From Mesorhizobium sp. CA14 (GTDB lineage: Bacteria > Pseudomonadota > Alphaproteobacteria > Rhizobiales > Rhizobiaceae): a DNA stretch of 64,000 nt. Below, piece by piece: positions 1-8,402 of the stretch. Position 1 is the stretch's first letter, and every line of letters begins with the position of its first letter. A program made the position numbers and the translations under genes. The stretch spans positions 78,106 through 142,105 of the forward strand of contig NZ_JAIUHR010000013.1 of NCBI RefSeq assembly GCF_020165195.1, in the 5' to 3' direction. The notes beneath the pieces were generated by a model, which saw only the letters and a list, made by a program, of their open reading frames with translations, made no database searches and was not told where the DNA came from.

Positions 1-288
1 GGAAAAAGAGCGGCCGTCATTGAAGGCCGGGAAGGCGAGTGCCACCAGCGACAGTTGATCCAGCAGGCCGGTTAGCTTGTCGAGTTCGTCGCCGGGCTGC
101 AGCAACACCCCGAGGCGTTCCTTGGCTGATTTGCGAACTTCTTCATCCAGCCCGAGAAAAGCCTGCAGCGGCAGGATGAAACGGCCATTGCCGGCAAGCG
201 CTTCGGCGCTTTCGGCGTGCGTCCACTCGTCCTCGCGAAAACCGTCCGGGGTCCAGAGGCGGGTCCCCGCCGTCGTCGATCCAGTCAT
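1..288 (-). CDS. DUF934 family protein (partial, runs off the left edge)
   Basis: The minus frame from an ATG at 288 stays open to base 1, giving about 95 residues beginning MTGSTTAGTRLWTPDGF. DUF934 proteins are small proteins of unknown biochemistry encoded beside cysH/cysI in alphaproteobacteria. It follows cysH in the same direction with a gap of about 100 bases, which fits the usual cysI-cysH-DUF934 order. The family call rests on the sequence start and the context. The C-terminus is outside the window, so length cannot be checked. A role as accessory to sulfite or APS reduction is inferred from context only. Confidence 0.7.
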   Translation of the reverse strand, partial: MTGSTTAGTRLWTPDGFREDEWTHAESAEALAGNGRFILPLQAFLGLDEEVRKSAKERLGVLLQPGDELDKLTGLLDQLSLVALAFPAFNDGRSFS

Positions 289-387
289 CAAAATTCCTAA
301 AGTCCCAAAGATTTCGAGGCGAACCGGCAGGGCCCCCAGCAACCGGAAGCTGCTTACGGACCGGCATCACGTGAATAGCGATATACC

Positions 388-1152
388 CTAAAGTGAGGCG
401 TCGGTCAGCGACTTCTCCAAACCGGAGAGGTGAATGCCGCACTCGGTCTTGGCGTGCCCCGCCCAGCGGCCGCTGCGCGCGTCCTCGCCCGGCTGCACCG
501 GCTGCGTGCAAGGAAAGCAGCCGATCGAGAGATAGCCATAGGCGACCAGCGGATTTTCGCGCAACGCATGCGCGCGCATATAGTCGGCCTGGTCCGATGT
601 CGTCCAATGTGCCAGCGGATTGATGCGGATGCGCGAGCCGACGGCCTCGAAGACGGGCAGTGCCGCGCGCGTCGAAGCCTGGAAGCGCTTGCGCCCGGTG
701 AACCAGGCACGGAACGGCTCGACGCCGCGCGCCAACGGCTCGACCTTGCGCAGGTTGCAGCAAGCGTCGGTGTCGGTCTCGTGCAGCCTGCCGGTCGGGT
801 CGACGCGTTGGAGCGTAGCCTCCTCAGGCTTGATCACTCTTATATCGGTCAGGCCGAAATCGGCCACCAGCGCGTCGCGATAGCCGAGCGTCTCCTCGAA
901 ATGCTTGCCGGTGTCGAGGAAGATGACTGGCAGCGAACGGTCGATCTCCGAAATCATGTGCAGAAGCACCGCCGAATCCGCGCCGAAGGACGACACGGCG
1001 GCGATCTCGCCGCGAAACAGATCACGCGCCGCGCGCTCGATGATCTCGATCGGCTTCAGATGGCCGTGCAGCGCGTCGAGCCCCGCCGCTTCCGCGGCGA
1101 CGCCCGTCTCTACGCTGCCGGTGCGGTCAAGCGGCCTTGGTTTCGCCAGCAT
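388..1152 (-). CDS. cysH: Adenylyl-sulfate (APS) reductase, CysH family
   Basis: 254 residues. It reduces activated sulfate to sulfite using thioredoxin or glutathione in assimilatory sulfate reduction. The PAPS-reductase fold is recognised by the SSFGADSAVLLH nucleotide-binding loop. A CC pair (TDACCNLRK) and a CxxC (IGCFPCTQ) form the [4Fe-4S] ligand pattern typical of APS rather than PAPS reductases, followed by the catalytic ECGIHL near the C-terminus. The start at 1152 was chosen because the longer frame upstream lies inside cysI and looks like low-complexity shadow; it overlaps the cysI stop by 26 bases, implying translational coupling. Rhizobial CysH enzymes of this type are known to use APS; the assignment here is by motif. 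Confidence 0.93.
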   Translation of the reverse strand: MLAKPRPLDRTGSVETGVAAEAAGLDALHGHLKPIEIIERAARDLFRGEIAAVSSFGADSAVLLHMISEIDRSLPVIFLDTGKHFEETLGYRDALVADFGLTDIRVIKPEEATLQRVDPTGRLHETDTDACCNLRKVEPLARGVEPFRAWFTGRKRFQASTRAALPVFEAVGSRIRINPLAHWTTSDQADYMRAHALRENPLVAYGYLSIGCFPCTQPVQPGEDARSGRWAGHAKTECGIHLSGLEKSLTDASL

Positions 1153-2797
1153 AGAGCGCCTCCTTGAACGGCGCGGGACCGACACGGCGGTAGGCGTCGA
1201 TAAAACGTTCGTCGGGATTGAGCCGAAGGCCGAGATAGGTGTCGACGATCTGCTCGATGGCATCGGTGATCTCTTCCGAGGAGAAGCCGCGGCCGATGAT
1301 CTCGCCGACGGACGTGTTTTCGTCGGCCGAACCGCCAAGCGTCACCTGGTAGAGCTCGGTGCCTTTCTTCTCGACGCCGAGAATGCCGATATGGCCGACA
1401 TGGTGGTGGCCGCAGGCATTGATGCAGCCGGAGATCTTCAGCTTCAGCTCGCCTATCTCGCGCTGCCGCTCCAGCGAAGCGAAGCGGCGCGAGATTTCCT
1501 GCGCCACCGGAATGGAGCGCGCCGTCGCCAACGCGCAATAATCGAGGCCCGGGCAGGAGATGATGTCGCTGATCAGGTTGGAATTGGCTGTCGCCAGGCC
1601 GATCTCGACCAACGCGTCATAGACCGCCTTGAGATCGGCGCGCGCCACATGCGGCAGGATCAGGTTCTGCTCGTGGCTGACGCGCAGCTCGTCGAAGGCG
1701 TATTTCTCGGCGATGTCGGCCACCGCTTCCATCTGGCTGTCGGTGGCATCGCCGGGCACCTCGCCGATGCCCTTGAGCGAGATGGTCACCGCTGCATAGT
1801 CGGGATGGCGATGGGTCACGACATTCTGGTCGAGCCATTCCGAAAAGCTCTTGGAATCGAGCCTGGCCCGTTTCACCGCATCATCGCCTTCCGGACGGGA
1901 AACCAGCGCCGGCGGAGCGAAATAGGCGTTGATGGCCTGGATGTCGGCCTCGGGCAGCTTGAGCTCGGCATCCTTCAGCGCCTGCCACTCAGCTTCGACC
2001 TGGCGGGTGATCTCCTCCACGCCGGTCTCGTGCACCAGGATCTTGATGCGCGCCTTGAACTTGTTGTCGCGGCGGCCATAGAGATTGTAAACGCGCAGGA
2101 TAGCCGTGCAGTAGGACAGCAACTCCGCCTCCGGCAGGAAGTCGCGGATTTTCCTCGCCACCATCGGGGTGCGGCCCTGGCCGCCGCCGACATAGACGGC
2201 GAACCCAAGCTCGCCGGCGGCGTTCTTCTTCAGATGCAGGCCGATGTCGTGCGTCTGGATGGCGGCGCGGTCGCGCTCGGCGCCGGTCACGGCGATCTTG
2301 AATTTGCGCGGCAGATACGAGAACTCCGGATGCACGGAGGACCATTGGCGCAGGATTTCGGCATAGGGCCGCGGATCGGCGACCTCGTCGGCTGCGGCGC
2401 CGGCGAAATGGTCGGCGGTGACGTTGCGGATGCAGTTGCCGCTGGTCTGGATCGCATGCATCTCAACGCTCGCCAGATCGGCCAGGATCGCCGGAATATC
2501 CGATAGCGCCGGCCAGTTGAACTGGATGTTCTGGCGCGTGGTGAAATGGCCGTAGCCCTTGTCGTATTTGCGGGCGATATGGGCCAGCATGCGCAATTGC
2601 CGGCTGTTCAACGTGCCGTATGGCACCGCGATGCGCAGCATATAGGCATGCAGCTGGAGATAGACGCCATTCATCAGCCGGAGCGGCCGGAACTGGTCCT
2701 CGGTGATTTCGCCGGCAAGCCGGCGCTGCACCTGGTCGCTGAACTCGGCGACACGGGCGTGTACGAAATCCTGGTCGAACTCGTCGTAACGGTACAT
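1127..2797 (-). CDS. cysI: Nitrite/sulfite reductase hemoprotein, assimilatory sulfite reductase
   Basis: 556 residues, close to the usual length of CysI/NirA-type siroheme reductases. It carries the six-electron reduction of sulfite to sulfide. The C-terminal half shows the siroheme/[4Fe-4S] ligands as SCPGLDYC (C-x5-C) and GCINACGHHHVG (C-x3-C); the substrate-binding repeat appears as TTRQNIQFNWP and again as VSHEQNLILPHV. Start at 2797 (MYRYDEFDQDF) excludes an Arg-rich upstream extension that is antisense noise. It lies between DUF2849 upstream and cysH downstream in one minus-strand unit, so sulfite rather than nitrite is the likely substrate. No flavoprotein CysJ is present, so a ferredoxin-type donor is inferred. 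Confidence 0.92.
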   Translation of the reverse strand: MYRYDEFDQDFVHARVAEFSDQVQRRLAGEITEDQFRPLRLMNGVYLQLHAYMLRIAVPYGTLNSRQLRMLAHIARKYDKGYGHFTTRQNIQFNWPALSDIPAILADLASVEMHAIQTSGNCIRNVTADHFAGAAADEVADPRPYAEILRQWSSVHPEFSYLPRKFKIAVTGAERDRAAIQTHDIGLHLKKNAAGELGFAVYVGGGQGRTPMVARKIRDFLPEAELLSYCTAILRVYNLYGRRDNKFKARIKILVHETGVEEITRQVEAEWQALKDAELKLPEADIQAINAYFAPPALVSRPEGDDAVKRARLDSKSFSEWLDQNVVTHRHPDYAAVTISLKGIGEVPGDATDSQMEAVADIAEKYAFDELRVSHEQNLILPHVARADLKAVYDALVEIGLATANSNLISDIISCPGLDYCALATARSIPVAQEISRRFASLERQREIGELKLKISGCINACGHHHVGHIGILGVEKKGTELYQVTLGGSADENTSVGEIIGRGFSSEEITDAIEQIVDTYLGLRLNPDERFIDAYRRVGPAPFKEALYAGETKAA

Positions 2798-2840
2798 GCT
2801 TCGTCTTTCCGGGCGCGTCCGCCCGTTGCTTTCCTTGGGT

Positions 2841-3146
2841 TTAAGCCGCCCGTGCCGGTTGCGGGCTCGCCTGCTTGCCGAGATCGGTGCGGATGGTGGG
2901 GCCCGCGGCGCGTATCTTTTCGCGCAGCCGCACCGGTTCGACCAATCCGTCGACGATCGCAACGTCGATGATGTTGACGTCGACCACCTCATTGTTGGCG
3001 GCGGCCGCGGCGCCGATCGCTTCCAGCCGGTCCTCCGCCGTCTTGTCATACGCGATATCGGCATGGCCGACCGTTTCCGCCCAGCCGCCGGCGGCGTACC
3101 AGACGGCGATGCCGTCGGAGAGCCTGTTCGCGGTGAGAACCTTCAT
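2841..3146 (-). CDS. DUF2849 domain-containing protein
   Basis: 101 residues, no signal peptide or membrane segment. The sequence MKVLTANRLSDGIAVWYA and the following acidic and alanine-rich helix match the small DUF2849 family found between cysG and cysI in Rhizobiales. Its ATG overlaps the cysG stop (ATGA at 3143-3146), and cysI begins 43 bases after it, so it is co-translated with the siroheme and sulfite reductase genes. A helper role for sulfite reductase is suggested by this fixed position; the biochemical function is not known. Confidence 0.82.
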   Translation of the reverse strand: MKVLTANRLSDGIAVWYAAGGWAETVGHADIAYDKTAEDRLEAIGAAAAANNEVVDVNIIDVAIVDGLVEPVRLREKIRAAGPTIRTDLGKQASPQPARAA

Positions 3147-4591
3147 TGCTCAACTCCTTCGGCCACGGCTGAAGCCGCACCCTCATGCCTATGTGCCGCG
3201 AGCGGCTCGGATTGTTCGAAATTGGCGCCGGCGACGGCGTCGCCGATGATCGTCATCACCGGTCCGGTGAGATCGGCGCGCGCCTCCAGCGAGGGCAGGT
3301 CGGCAAGCGTGCCGTGGAAACGGCGGCGGCCGGCGAGGCTGGCGTTCTCGACGACGGCGACCGCGGTGTCCGGCGACAGCCCCGCCTCGATCAGCCGGCC
3401 CGCGACTTCCGCCGCGACCGAACGGCCCATATAGACGGCGACCGTCGCGCCGGAGATGGCAAGCTTTGCCCAGTCGGGCAGCGAGTTGCCCTTGAGGTCG
3501 TGGCCTGTGGTGAACACCATCGAGGACGAAACGCCGCGCAGCGTCAGCGGCAGTTCGAAATCGGCGGCGGCGGCGAAGGCGGCGGTGACGCCCGGAACCA
3601 CCTCATAGGCGATCCCGGCCTCGCGCAGCGCCGCCATTTCCTCGCCGGCGCGTCCGAACACCAGCGGATCGCCGGATTTCAACCGCACCACGCGCTTGCC
3701 GGCGCGGCCCAGTTCGATGAGCAGCGCGTTGATCTCTTCCTGGCTCTTGGAATGACAGCCCTTGCGTTTTCCCACCGGCAGGCGCTCGGCGTCGCGGCGG
3801 CCCATGGCGACGATCGCCTCCGGCACCAGCGCGTCGTAGACGATGGCATCGGCCTCCATCAGCAGGCGATGTGCGCGCAAAGTCAAAAGGTCCTCCGCGC
3901 CCGGACCGGCACCGACCAGCGCGATATGTCCCTCGACCGGAGCATCCTGGGCCAAGAGGTCGAGCGCCGCGCCATGCGCCTCGGCGAGGTCGCCTGCTTC
4001 GATGGCCTTGGCCGGCGCGCCAGCGAAGAAATCGCTCCAGAAGCGGCGGCGGCGATTGCCCTTCGGCAGGCTCTCGGCGGCGGCGCGGAACGTCGCGGCA
4101 AGTGCCGCCAGCCGGCCGAGCGATGGCGACAGCATGCGGTCGATGCGCCCGCGCAGCATTTGCGCCAGAACCGGTCCGGCGCCCTCGGTGCCGATGGCAA
4201 TCGCCACCGGCGCGCGGTTGACCAAGGCCGGGGTAAAGAAATCGCAGAGCTCAGGCCGGTCGACGGCGTTGACCGGGATGCCCAGCCGGCGCGCGTCCTC
4301 GGCTACGCGGCGATCGAGTGCCTCGTCGCTGCTCGCAGCGAACACCAGGGCGGCGCCTTGGAGTTGCGCGACTTCATAGGCTGCGTTGATGTGGACGGCG
4401 CCGGTCGATGCGATGAAATCCAGCAGCCCGCCGCTGGCATTGTCGGCGACGATGCGCAGCACCGCGCTCGATTGCGCAAGCAGCCTGGCCTTGGCAAGCG
4501 CTTCCTCGCCATTGCCTACGATGGCTACGGCTTCGCCGTCGACCCGCATGAAGACGGGAAAGGCATTGAGCTTGGTATTGGCTTGCGACAT
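3143..4591 (-). CDS. cysG: Siroheme synthase CysG (trifunctional)
   Basis: 482 residues with the two-part CysG layout. The N-terminal ~200 residues are the precorrin-2 dehydrogenase/ferrochelatase part, with the NAD-binding GNGEEALAKARLL stretch. The C-terminal part is uroporphyrinogen-III C-methyltransferase, with VGAGPGAEDLLTLRA and SGDPLVFGRAGEE. It makes siroheme for the sulfite reductase encoded just downstream. The start MSQANTK at 4591 was preferred to a four-residue longer option at 4603. It heads the cys unit; a 17-base palindrome lies about 240 bases upstream (see separate entry). Confidence 0.93.
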   Translation of the reverse strand: MSQANTKLNAFPVFMRVDGEAVAIVGNGEEALAKARLLAQSSAVLRIVADNASGGLLDFIASTGAVHINAAYEVAQLQGAALVFAASSDEALDRRVAEDARRLGIPVNAVDRPELCDFFTPALVNRAPVAIAIGTEGAGPVLAQMLRGRIDRMLSPSLGRLAALAATFRAAAESLPKGNRRRRFWSDFFAGAPAKAIEAGDLAEAHGAALDLLAQDAPVEGHIALVGAGPGAEDLLTLRAHRLLMEADAIVYDALVPEAIVAMGRRDAERLPVGKRKGCHSKSQEEINALLIELGRAGKRVVRLKSGDPLVFGRAGEEMAALREAGIAYEVVPGVTAAFAAAADFELPLTLRGVSSSMVFTTGHDLKGNSLPDWAKLAISGATVAVYMGRSVAAEVAGRLIEAGLSPDTAVAVVENASLAGRRRFHGTLADLPSLEARADLTGPVMTIIGDAVAGANFEQSEPLAAHRHEGAASAVAEGVEQ

Positions 4592-5008
4592 GGCAACGAG
4601 CAATATTGGAACAGTTTGGCAGTTTTACGCGGGCTGGCCAAAAACCAGAAGGCAACCACTCGCGCACTGCCGAACGGCAGGCAATCGCTTTTTCGCAGCC
4701 GCGAAGGGCAAGAGAAAAAAATTCTACTTTGAGAATGAGACGGCCTGAGCGGCATGCGAAACCGCTTTGATCCGTCGCAATTTTTAGCGCCTTGCCCGGA
4801 AAGTGGCAAAACCGTTTTTTCTAAATTCTACTAACTTAGTAGATTAAAGCCGATCTTGCCGGTCGGCGCCCCGGCTTCGCCTGAAGGGAGCAGTCGAGGG
4901 CGCCATCCCGGATCGGAACCATCATGCTGCGCGGCTCGTTTGCCTAGCGATCATCCTGTCGATCCCGAGCTCCATCGATCGACGACAATGCAAGCAAGGA
5001 GGAACGCC
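4592..5008. other. Divergent intergenic region between cysG and the host-attachment gene
   Basis: About 417 bases without a gene, noticeably AT-richer than its surroundings between 4720 and 4850. It must hold the promoters for both the cys unit (minus) and the attachment gene (plus). The clearest element is the palindrome at 4827-4843. No RNA gene was recognised. Confidence 0.5.
4827..4843. promoter_or_regulatory. Candidate operator palindrome in the cysG upstream region
   Basis: TCTACTAA-C-TTAGTAGA is an exact 8-base inverted repeat around a single base in an AT-rich stretch. Its form suits a dimeric regulator such as an Rrf2-type sulfur or iron regulator. It lies 236 bases upstream of the cysG start and 166 upstream of the attachment gene start, so which gene it controls is open. 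Confidence 0.45.
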
Positions 5009-5449
5009 ATGAGCGTCAAGCTGAAACACGGAGTGTGGGTCGTCGTGGCTGATGGCGAAAAGGCGCTCTTCCTGCGCAACCAGGGCGACAACAAGTTCCC
5101 GAACCTGGAGGTGGTGCATGAGATGGAGCAGGAGAACCCCGCGACGCGCGAGCAAGGCAGCGACAAGCCGGGTCGCCAGAGCAACGAGGGTCCCCGCAGC
5201 GCCGTCGAAGAAACCGACTGGCACCGTCTCGGCAAGGAACGCTTCGCCGTCGAGATCGCCGACCGGCTCTACAAGCTTGCGCATCGCGGCGCGTTCGACG
5301 CGGTCGTGCTGATCGCGCCGCCGCAGGTGCTTGGCGAGATGCGCCAGAAACTGCACAAGGAGGTGGGCGAGAAGGTGCAAGCGGAAATCCCCAAGACGCT
5401 CACCAACCACACGATTTCCGACATCGAAAACCTGTTGCAAGCGGCATAA
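5009..5449 (+). CDS. Host attachment family protein (pfam10116-like)
   Basis: 146 residues. The sequence MSVKLKHGVWVVVADGEKALFL starts the conserved beta strand of the host-attachment protein family, and ALVLIAPPQ-like and HTISDIENLL segments match its later conserved blocks. The family was named for a rhizobial protein reported to affect attachment to plant cells; the fold resembles archaeal release-factor-like (baeRF) domains. The start at 5009 is fixed by an AAGGAGG Shine-Dalgarno sequence at 4996-5002; the longer upstream frame has no such site. The protein has no signal peptide, so it is probably cytoplasmic. It is transcribed alone, with a terminator-like hairpin directly after it. Confidence 0.82.
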   Translation: MSVKLKHGVWVVVADGEKALFLRNQGDNKFPNLEVVHEMEQENPATREQGSDKPGRQSNEGPRSAVEETDWHRLGKERFAVEIADRLYKLAHRGAFDAVVLIAPPQVLGEMRQKLHKEVGEKVQAEIPKTLTNHTISDIENLLQAA

Positions 5450-5465
5450 GGCGGCGAAAAGAAAG

Positions 5466-5505
5466 CGGCTTCGCGGCTGGATCGCGTCCCGAAGCCGTCT
5501 CTTTG
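5466..5505 (+). terminator. Hairpin terminator after the host-attachment gene
   Basis: CGGCTTCG (5466-5473) pairs exactly with CGAAGCCG (5490-5497) and is followed by a pyrimidine-rich TCTCTTTG. It sits 17 bases after the stop codon. Confidence 0.55.
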
Positions 5506-5666
5506 TGGCGCGGCGCCGATTTTCCGGTGCGCGCCCGCCTTCGGCGTCGAATTCTGCGCGGCGGCGGTTGCATCATCGCCGCTCCGTCCACCATATTGCC
5601 CAAGGCGACGGCCTCGGCGGGCGCCCATCCGACATTCGTGAATTTTCGAAAGGCGCTCCATAGACA

Positions 5667-7466
5667 ATGCCGCATGACACGCCCCTTATCGCCACCATCG
5701 TCGCCGGTCTGGGGCTTGCATTCGTCTTCGGGGCGTTAGCCAACCGTTTCCGCATCCCGCCGCTCGTCGGCTATCTTGTCGCCGGCGTCCTTGTCGGTCC
5801 GAACACGCCCGGTTTCGTCGCCGACGCCAGCCTCGCCAATGAGCTCGCGGAAATCGGCGTCATCCTTTTGATGTTCGGTGTTGGCCTGCATTTTTCGCTG
5901 AAGGACCTTCTGTCCGTCCGCGCCATCGCGGTGCCGGGCGCCATTGTGCAGATCGGCTTTGCGACCTTGCTCGGCGTAGGCCTTGCCTGGCTGCTCGGCT
6001 GGTCGCTGGGCGCCGGCCTGGTCTTTGGCCTGGCGCTTTCGGTCGCCTCGACCGTGGTGCTTTTGCGCGCCATGCAGGAGCGGCGGCTGATCGAGACCGA
6101 GCGTGGCCGCATCGCCGTCGGCTGGCTGATCGTCGAGGATCTGGCCATGGTGCTGGCGCTGGTGCTGCTGCCGGCGCTCGCCGGCGTGCTTGGCGGTCAG
6201 CCGCAGGTCAATGACCATGCGAGCCTGCTTTCGCTGCCCGCCAGCTACGGCATATGGGGTATCGTCGGCGTCACGCTTGCCAAGGTCGCCGCCTTCGTCG
6301 TCGTCATGCTGGTGGTCGGCCGCAGGGTCATTCCGTGGATCCTGCATTACGTCGCTCACACCGGCTCCCGAGAATTGTTCCGGCTCTCGGTCTTGGCCAT
6401 TGCGCTCGGCGTCGCCTTCGGCGCGGCGAAGCTGTTCGGCGTCTCGCTGGCGCTCGGCGCCTTCTTCGCCGGCATGATCATGAGCGAATCCGAGCTCAGC
6501 CACCGCGCGGCGGAAGAATCGCTGCCGCTGCGCGACGCCTTCTCGGTGCTGTTCTTCGTCTCGGTCGGCATGCTGTTCGACCCATTCAGCCTGATCAGCA
6601 ACGGCCTGCCGATCCTCGCCACTCTGGCCATCATCGTCATCGGCAAGTCGATCGCGGCTTTCGTCATCGTGGTCGCCTTCCGCTATCCGATCGCGACCGC
6701 GCTGATGATTTCGGCGAGCCTTGCCCAGATCGGCGAATTTTCCTTCATCCTGGCCGAGCTTGGCGTTGGCCTGAAGCTGTTGCCCGAGCAAGGCCGCGAC
6801 CTGATCCTGGCTGGCGCGATCCTCTCGATCCTGCTCAATCCGCTGATGTTCCTGGTTGTCGACTGGATGAAGCCGTGGCTGGAAAAGCGCGCCGGCAAGG
6901 CCACGCCGGTCGAAGAGCAAAGGCCGATCGGCCCGGCAACCGAGCCCGGCCAGGTCGCGTCGGTGTCGGCGGCTCCTGGCAAGGAAGATGGCCCGCCGCC
7001 CAAAACCGCGCTTGCCGGCCATTCCATCCTGATCGGCTACGGCCGCGTCGGCAGCCTGGTGGGCGCGGCGTTGAAAAAAGCCGCCCTGCCCTTCCTGGTC
7101 ATCGAGGATGCCGACAAGACGCTGGCCAAGCTGCGCGACGACGGCGTCGAGACCGTCGCCGGCAATGCCGCCAATGCGGATGTCTTCGCAGCCGCCAATC
7201 CGGAAGGCGCCAAGCGGCTGATACTCGCTATCCCCAACGCCTTCGAGGCGGGGCAGGTCGTGCTCAGGGCCCGCGCGGCCAATCCGGCGATCGATGTCAT
7301 CGCCCGCGCCCATTCCGACGCCGAGGTCGAGCACCTCAAAGGGCTCGGCGCTAGTACCGTGATCATGGGCGAGCGCGAAATCGCCCGCGCCATCGTCGAG
7401 GTGGTGACCGGCACGGCCACGGATCCGGCCGGGCCTGCCATGGAGATCAACCCGCAGCCCGCTTGA
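5667..7466 (+). CDS. ybaL: YbaL-type cation:proton antiporter (CPA2 family) with TrkA-N domain
   Basis: 599 residues. It belongs to the KefB/YbaL group of monovalent cation/H+ antiporters, probably K+ efflux, in the inner membrane. About 12 hydrophobic segments fill residues 5-400, including VGYLVAGVLVGPNTPGFVAD and LMFGVGLHFSLKDLL, which closely follow E. coli YbaL. A charged, Pro-rich linker (about 410-445) leads to a TrkA-N/RCK domain with the Rossmann motif GYGRVGSLVG and a C-terminal GEREIAR segment. Unlike KefB/KefC there is no KefF/KefG partner nearby. The start at 5667 gives an N-terminus (MPHDTPLIATIVAG) that aligns with the family. Confidence 0.92.
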   Translation: MPHDTPLIATIVAGLGLAFVFGALANRFRIPPLVGYLVAGVLVGPNTPGFVADASLANELAEIGVILLMFGVGLHFSLKDLLSVRAIAVPGAIVQIGFATLLGVGLAWLLGWSLGAGLVFGLALSVASTVVLLRAMQERRLIETERGRIAVGWLIVEDLAMVLALVLLPALAGVLGGQPQVNDHASLLSLPASYGIWGIVGVTLAKVAAFVVVMLVVGRRVIPWILHYVAHTGSRELFRLSVLAIALGVAFGAAKLFGVSLALGAFFAGMIMSESELSHRAAEESLPLRDAFSVLFFVSVGMLFDPFSLISNGLPILATLAIIVIGKSIAAFVIVVAFRYPIATALMISASLAQIGEFSFILAELGVGLKLLPEQGRDLILAGAILSILLNPLMFLVVDWMKPWLEKRAGKATPVEEQRPIGPATEPGQVASVSAAPGKEDGPPPKTALAGHSILIGYGRVGSLVGAALKKAALPFLVIEDADKTLAKLRDDGVETVAGNAANADVFAAANPEGAKRLILAIPNAFEAGQVVLRARAANPAIDVIARAHSDAEVEHLKGLGASTVIMGEREIARAIVEVVTGTATDPAGPAMEINPQPA

Positions 7467-7472
7467 TGGATG

Positions 7473-8279
7473 TCAGGCCAGGAACGCGGAACCGCCATTC
7501 TGCGCGATATCGCTGAGATATCTCGCCGGCGGCTTGCCCAGCGCTTTCTTGAACATGGTGATGAAGGCGGTCACGGATTCATAGCCGAGATCGCCCGACA
7601 CCTGCTGCACGCTGGCGCCGGAAGACAGTTCCCTGAGTGCTACGATCAGATGCAGCTGCTGGCGCCAGCGCCCGAAACTTAAGCCGGTCTCCTTGACGAC
7701 GAGGCGCGCCAGACTGCTCTCGCTGAGCGCCAGGCGGTCCGCCCACTCCGCCAGCGTGCTGCGATCGGCGGGGTTATCGGCCAGCGCTTCGGCGATTCGC
7801 CGCAACCGCGGCTCGGCCGAGATCGGCAAATGCAATTGCTGCACAGGCATACGCGGCAGTTCCGCAAGCAGCACGCTTCCCAGGAAGTTGCCGCGCGCAT
7901 CGTCCGGCGCGCAGTCCGACAGTTCGATGATCAGCTCGCGCAGCAGCGGCGAGATCGAAAGCGTGCAGCACCGATCCGGCAGGTCGGCGGCGTCCGGCTC
8001 GATATAGACGAAGAAAATCCGCGCATTGGCCGTTGCGACGTTGCTGTGTTCCATGCGGCTCGGCACCCACACGCCGCAATGCGGCGGCACCATCCAAAGT
8101 CCGCTCGGAACGCGGCAGGTGACGCCGCCGCCGAGCGCAAAGACGAGCTGCCCCTTGCGATGCCAATGCTCGCGCACCTCGGCTCTGGTCTCGGTGACAT
8201 CGACGCCAACGGCGATCGCCGACGCAGCCACATCATCGACGTTGAAATCCAGCCAGGGCCAACGGAGTGGCTGTCTCAT
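7473..8279 (-). CDS. AraC family transcriptional regulator
   Basis: 268 residues. An N-terminal cupin-like sensor (His-containing HWHRKGQLVFALGGGV, residues ~37-55, and a downstream WVPSRMEHSN) is followed by two helix-turn-helix motifs in the last 100 residues (WADRLALSESSLARLVVKETG and VSGDLGYESVTAFITMFKKALG). This layout resembles NimR/YdfC-type AraC regulators. It is convergent with ybaL, whose stop lies only 6 bases away, and divergent from the MDR reductase at 8403, with 123 bases between; it probably controls that gene. The effector is unknown. Confidence 0.88.
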   Translation of the reverse strand: MRQPLRWPWLDFNVDDVAASAIAVGVDVTETRAEVREHWHRKGQLVFALGGGVTCRVPSGLWMVPPHCGVWVPSRMEHSNVATANARIFFVYIEPDAADLPDRCCTLSISPLLRELIIELSDCAPDDARGNFLGSVLLAELPRMPVQQLHLPISAEPRLRRIAEALADNPADRSTLAEWADRLALSESSLARLVVKETGLSFGRWRQQLHLIVALRELSSGASVQQVSGDLGYESVTAFITMFKKALGKPPARYLSDIAQNGGSAFLA

Positions 8280-8402
8280 ATCTGATGTCTTTTAGCGATT
8301 GTCTGGCATTATCTCTAAATTCTTCGAGGTCGAAAGTCGATAGGCTCCAGCCGTTCCGCAATCGATCGCGACTCCCAAAGCCAATTTCAAAAGGAGAGGC
8401 CT

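Noticed and set aside
905..2506. 533-residue plus-strand open frame opposite cysI
   Set aside because: It mirrors the codon structure of cysI, is rich in Arg/Asp/Gly and shows no family motif; it is an antisense shadow from high GC.
3185..4732. 515-residue plus-strand open frame opposite cysG
   Set aside because: Composition and position show it to be the complement of cysG codons.
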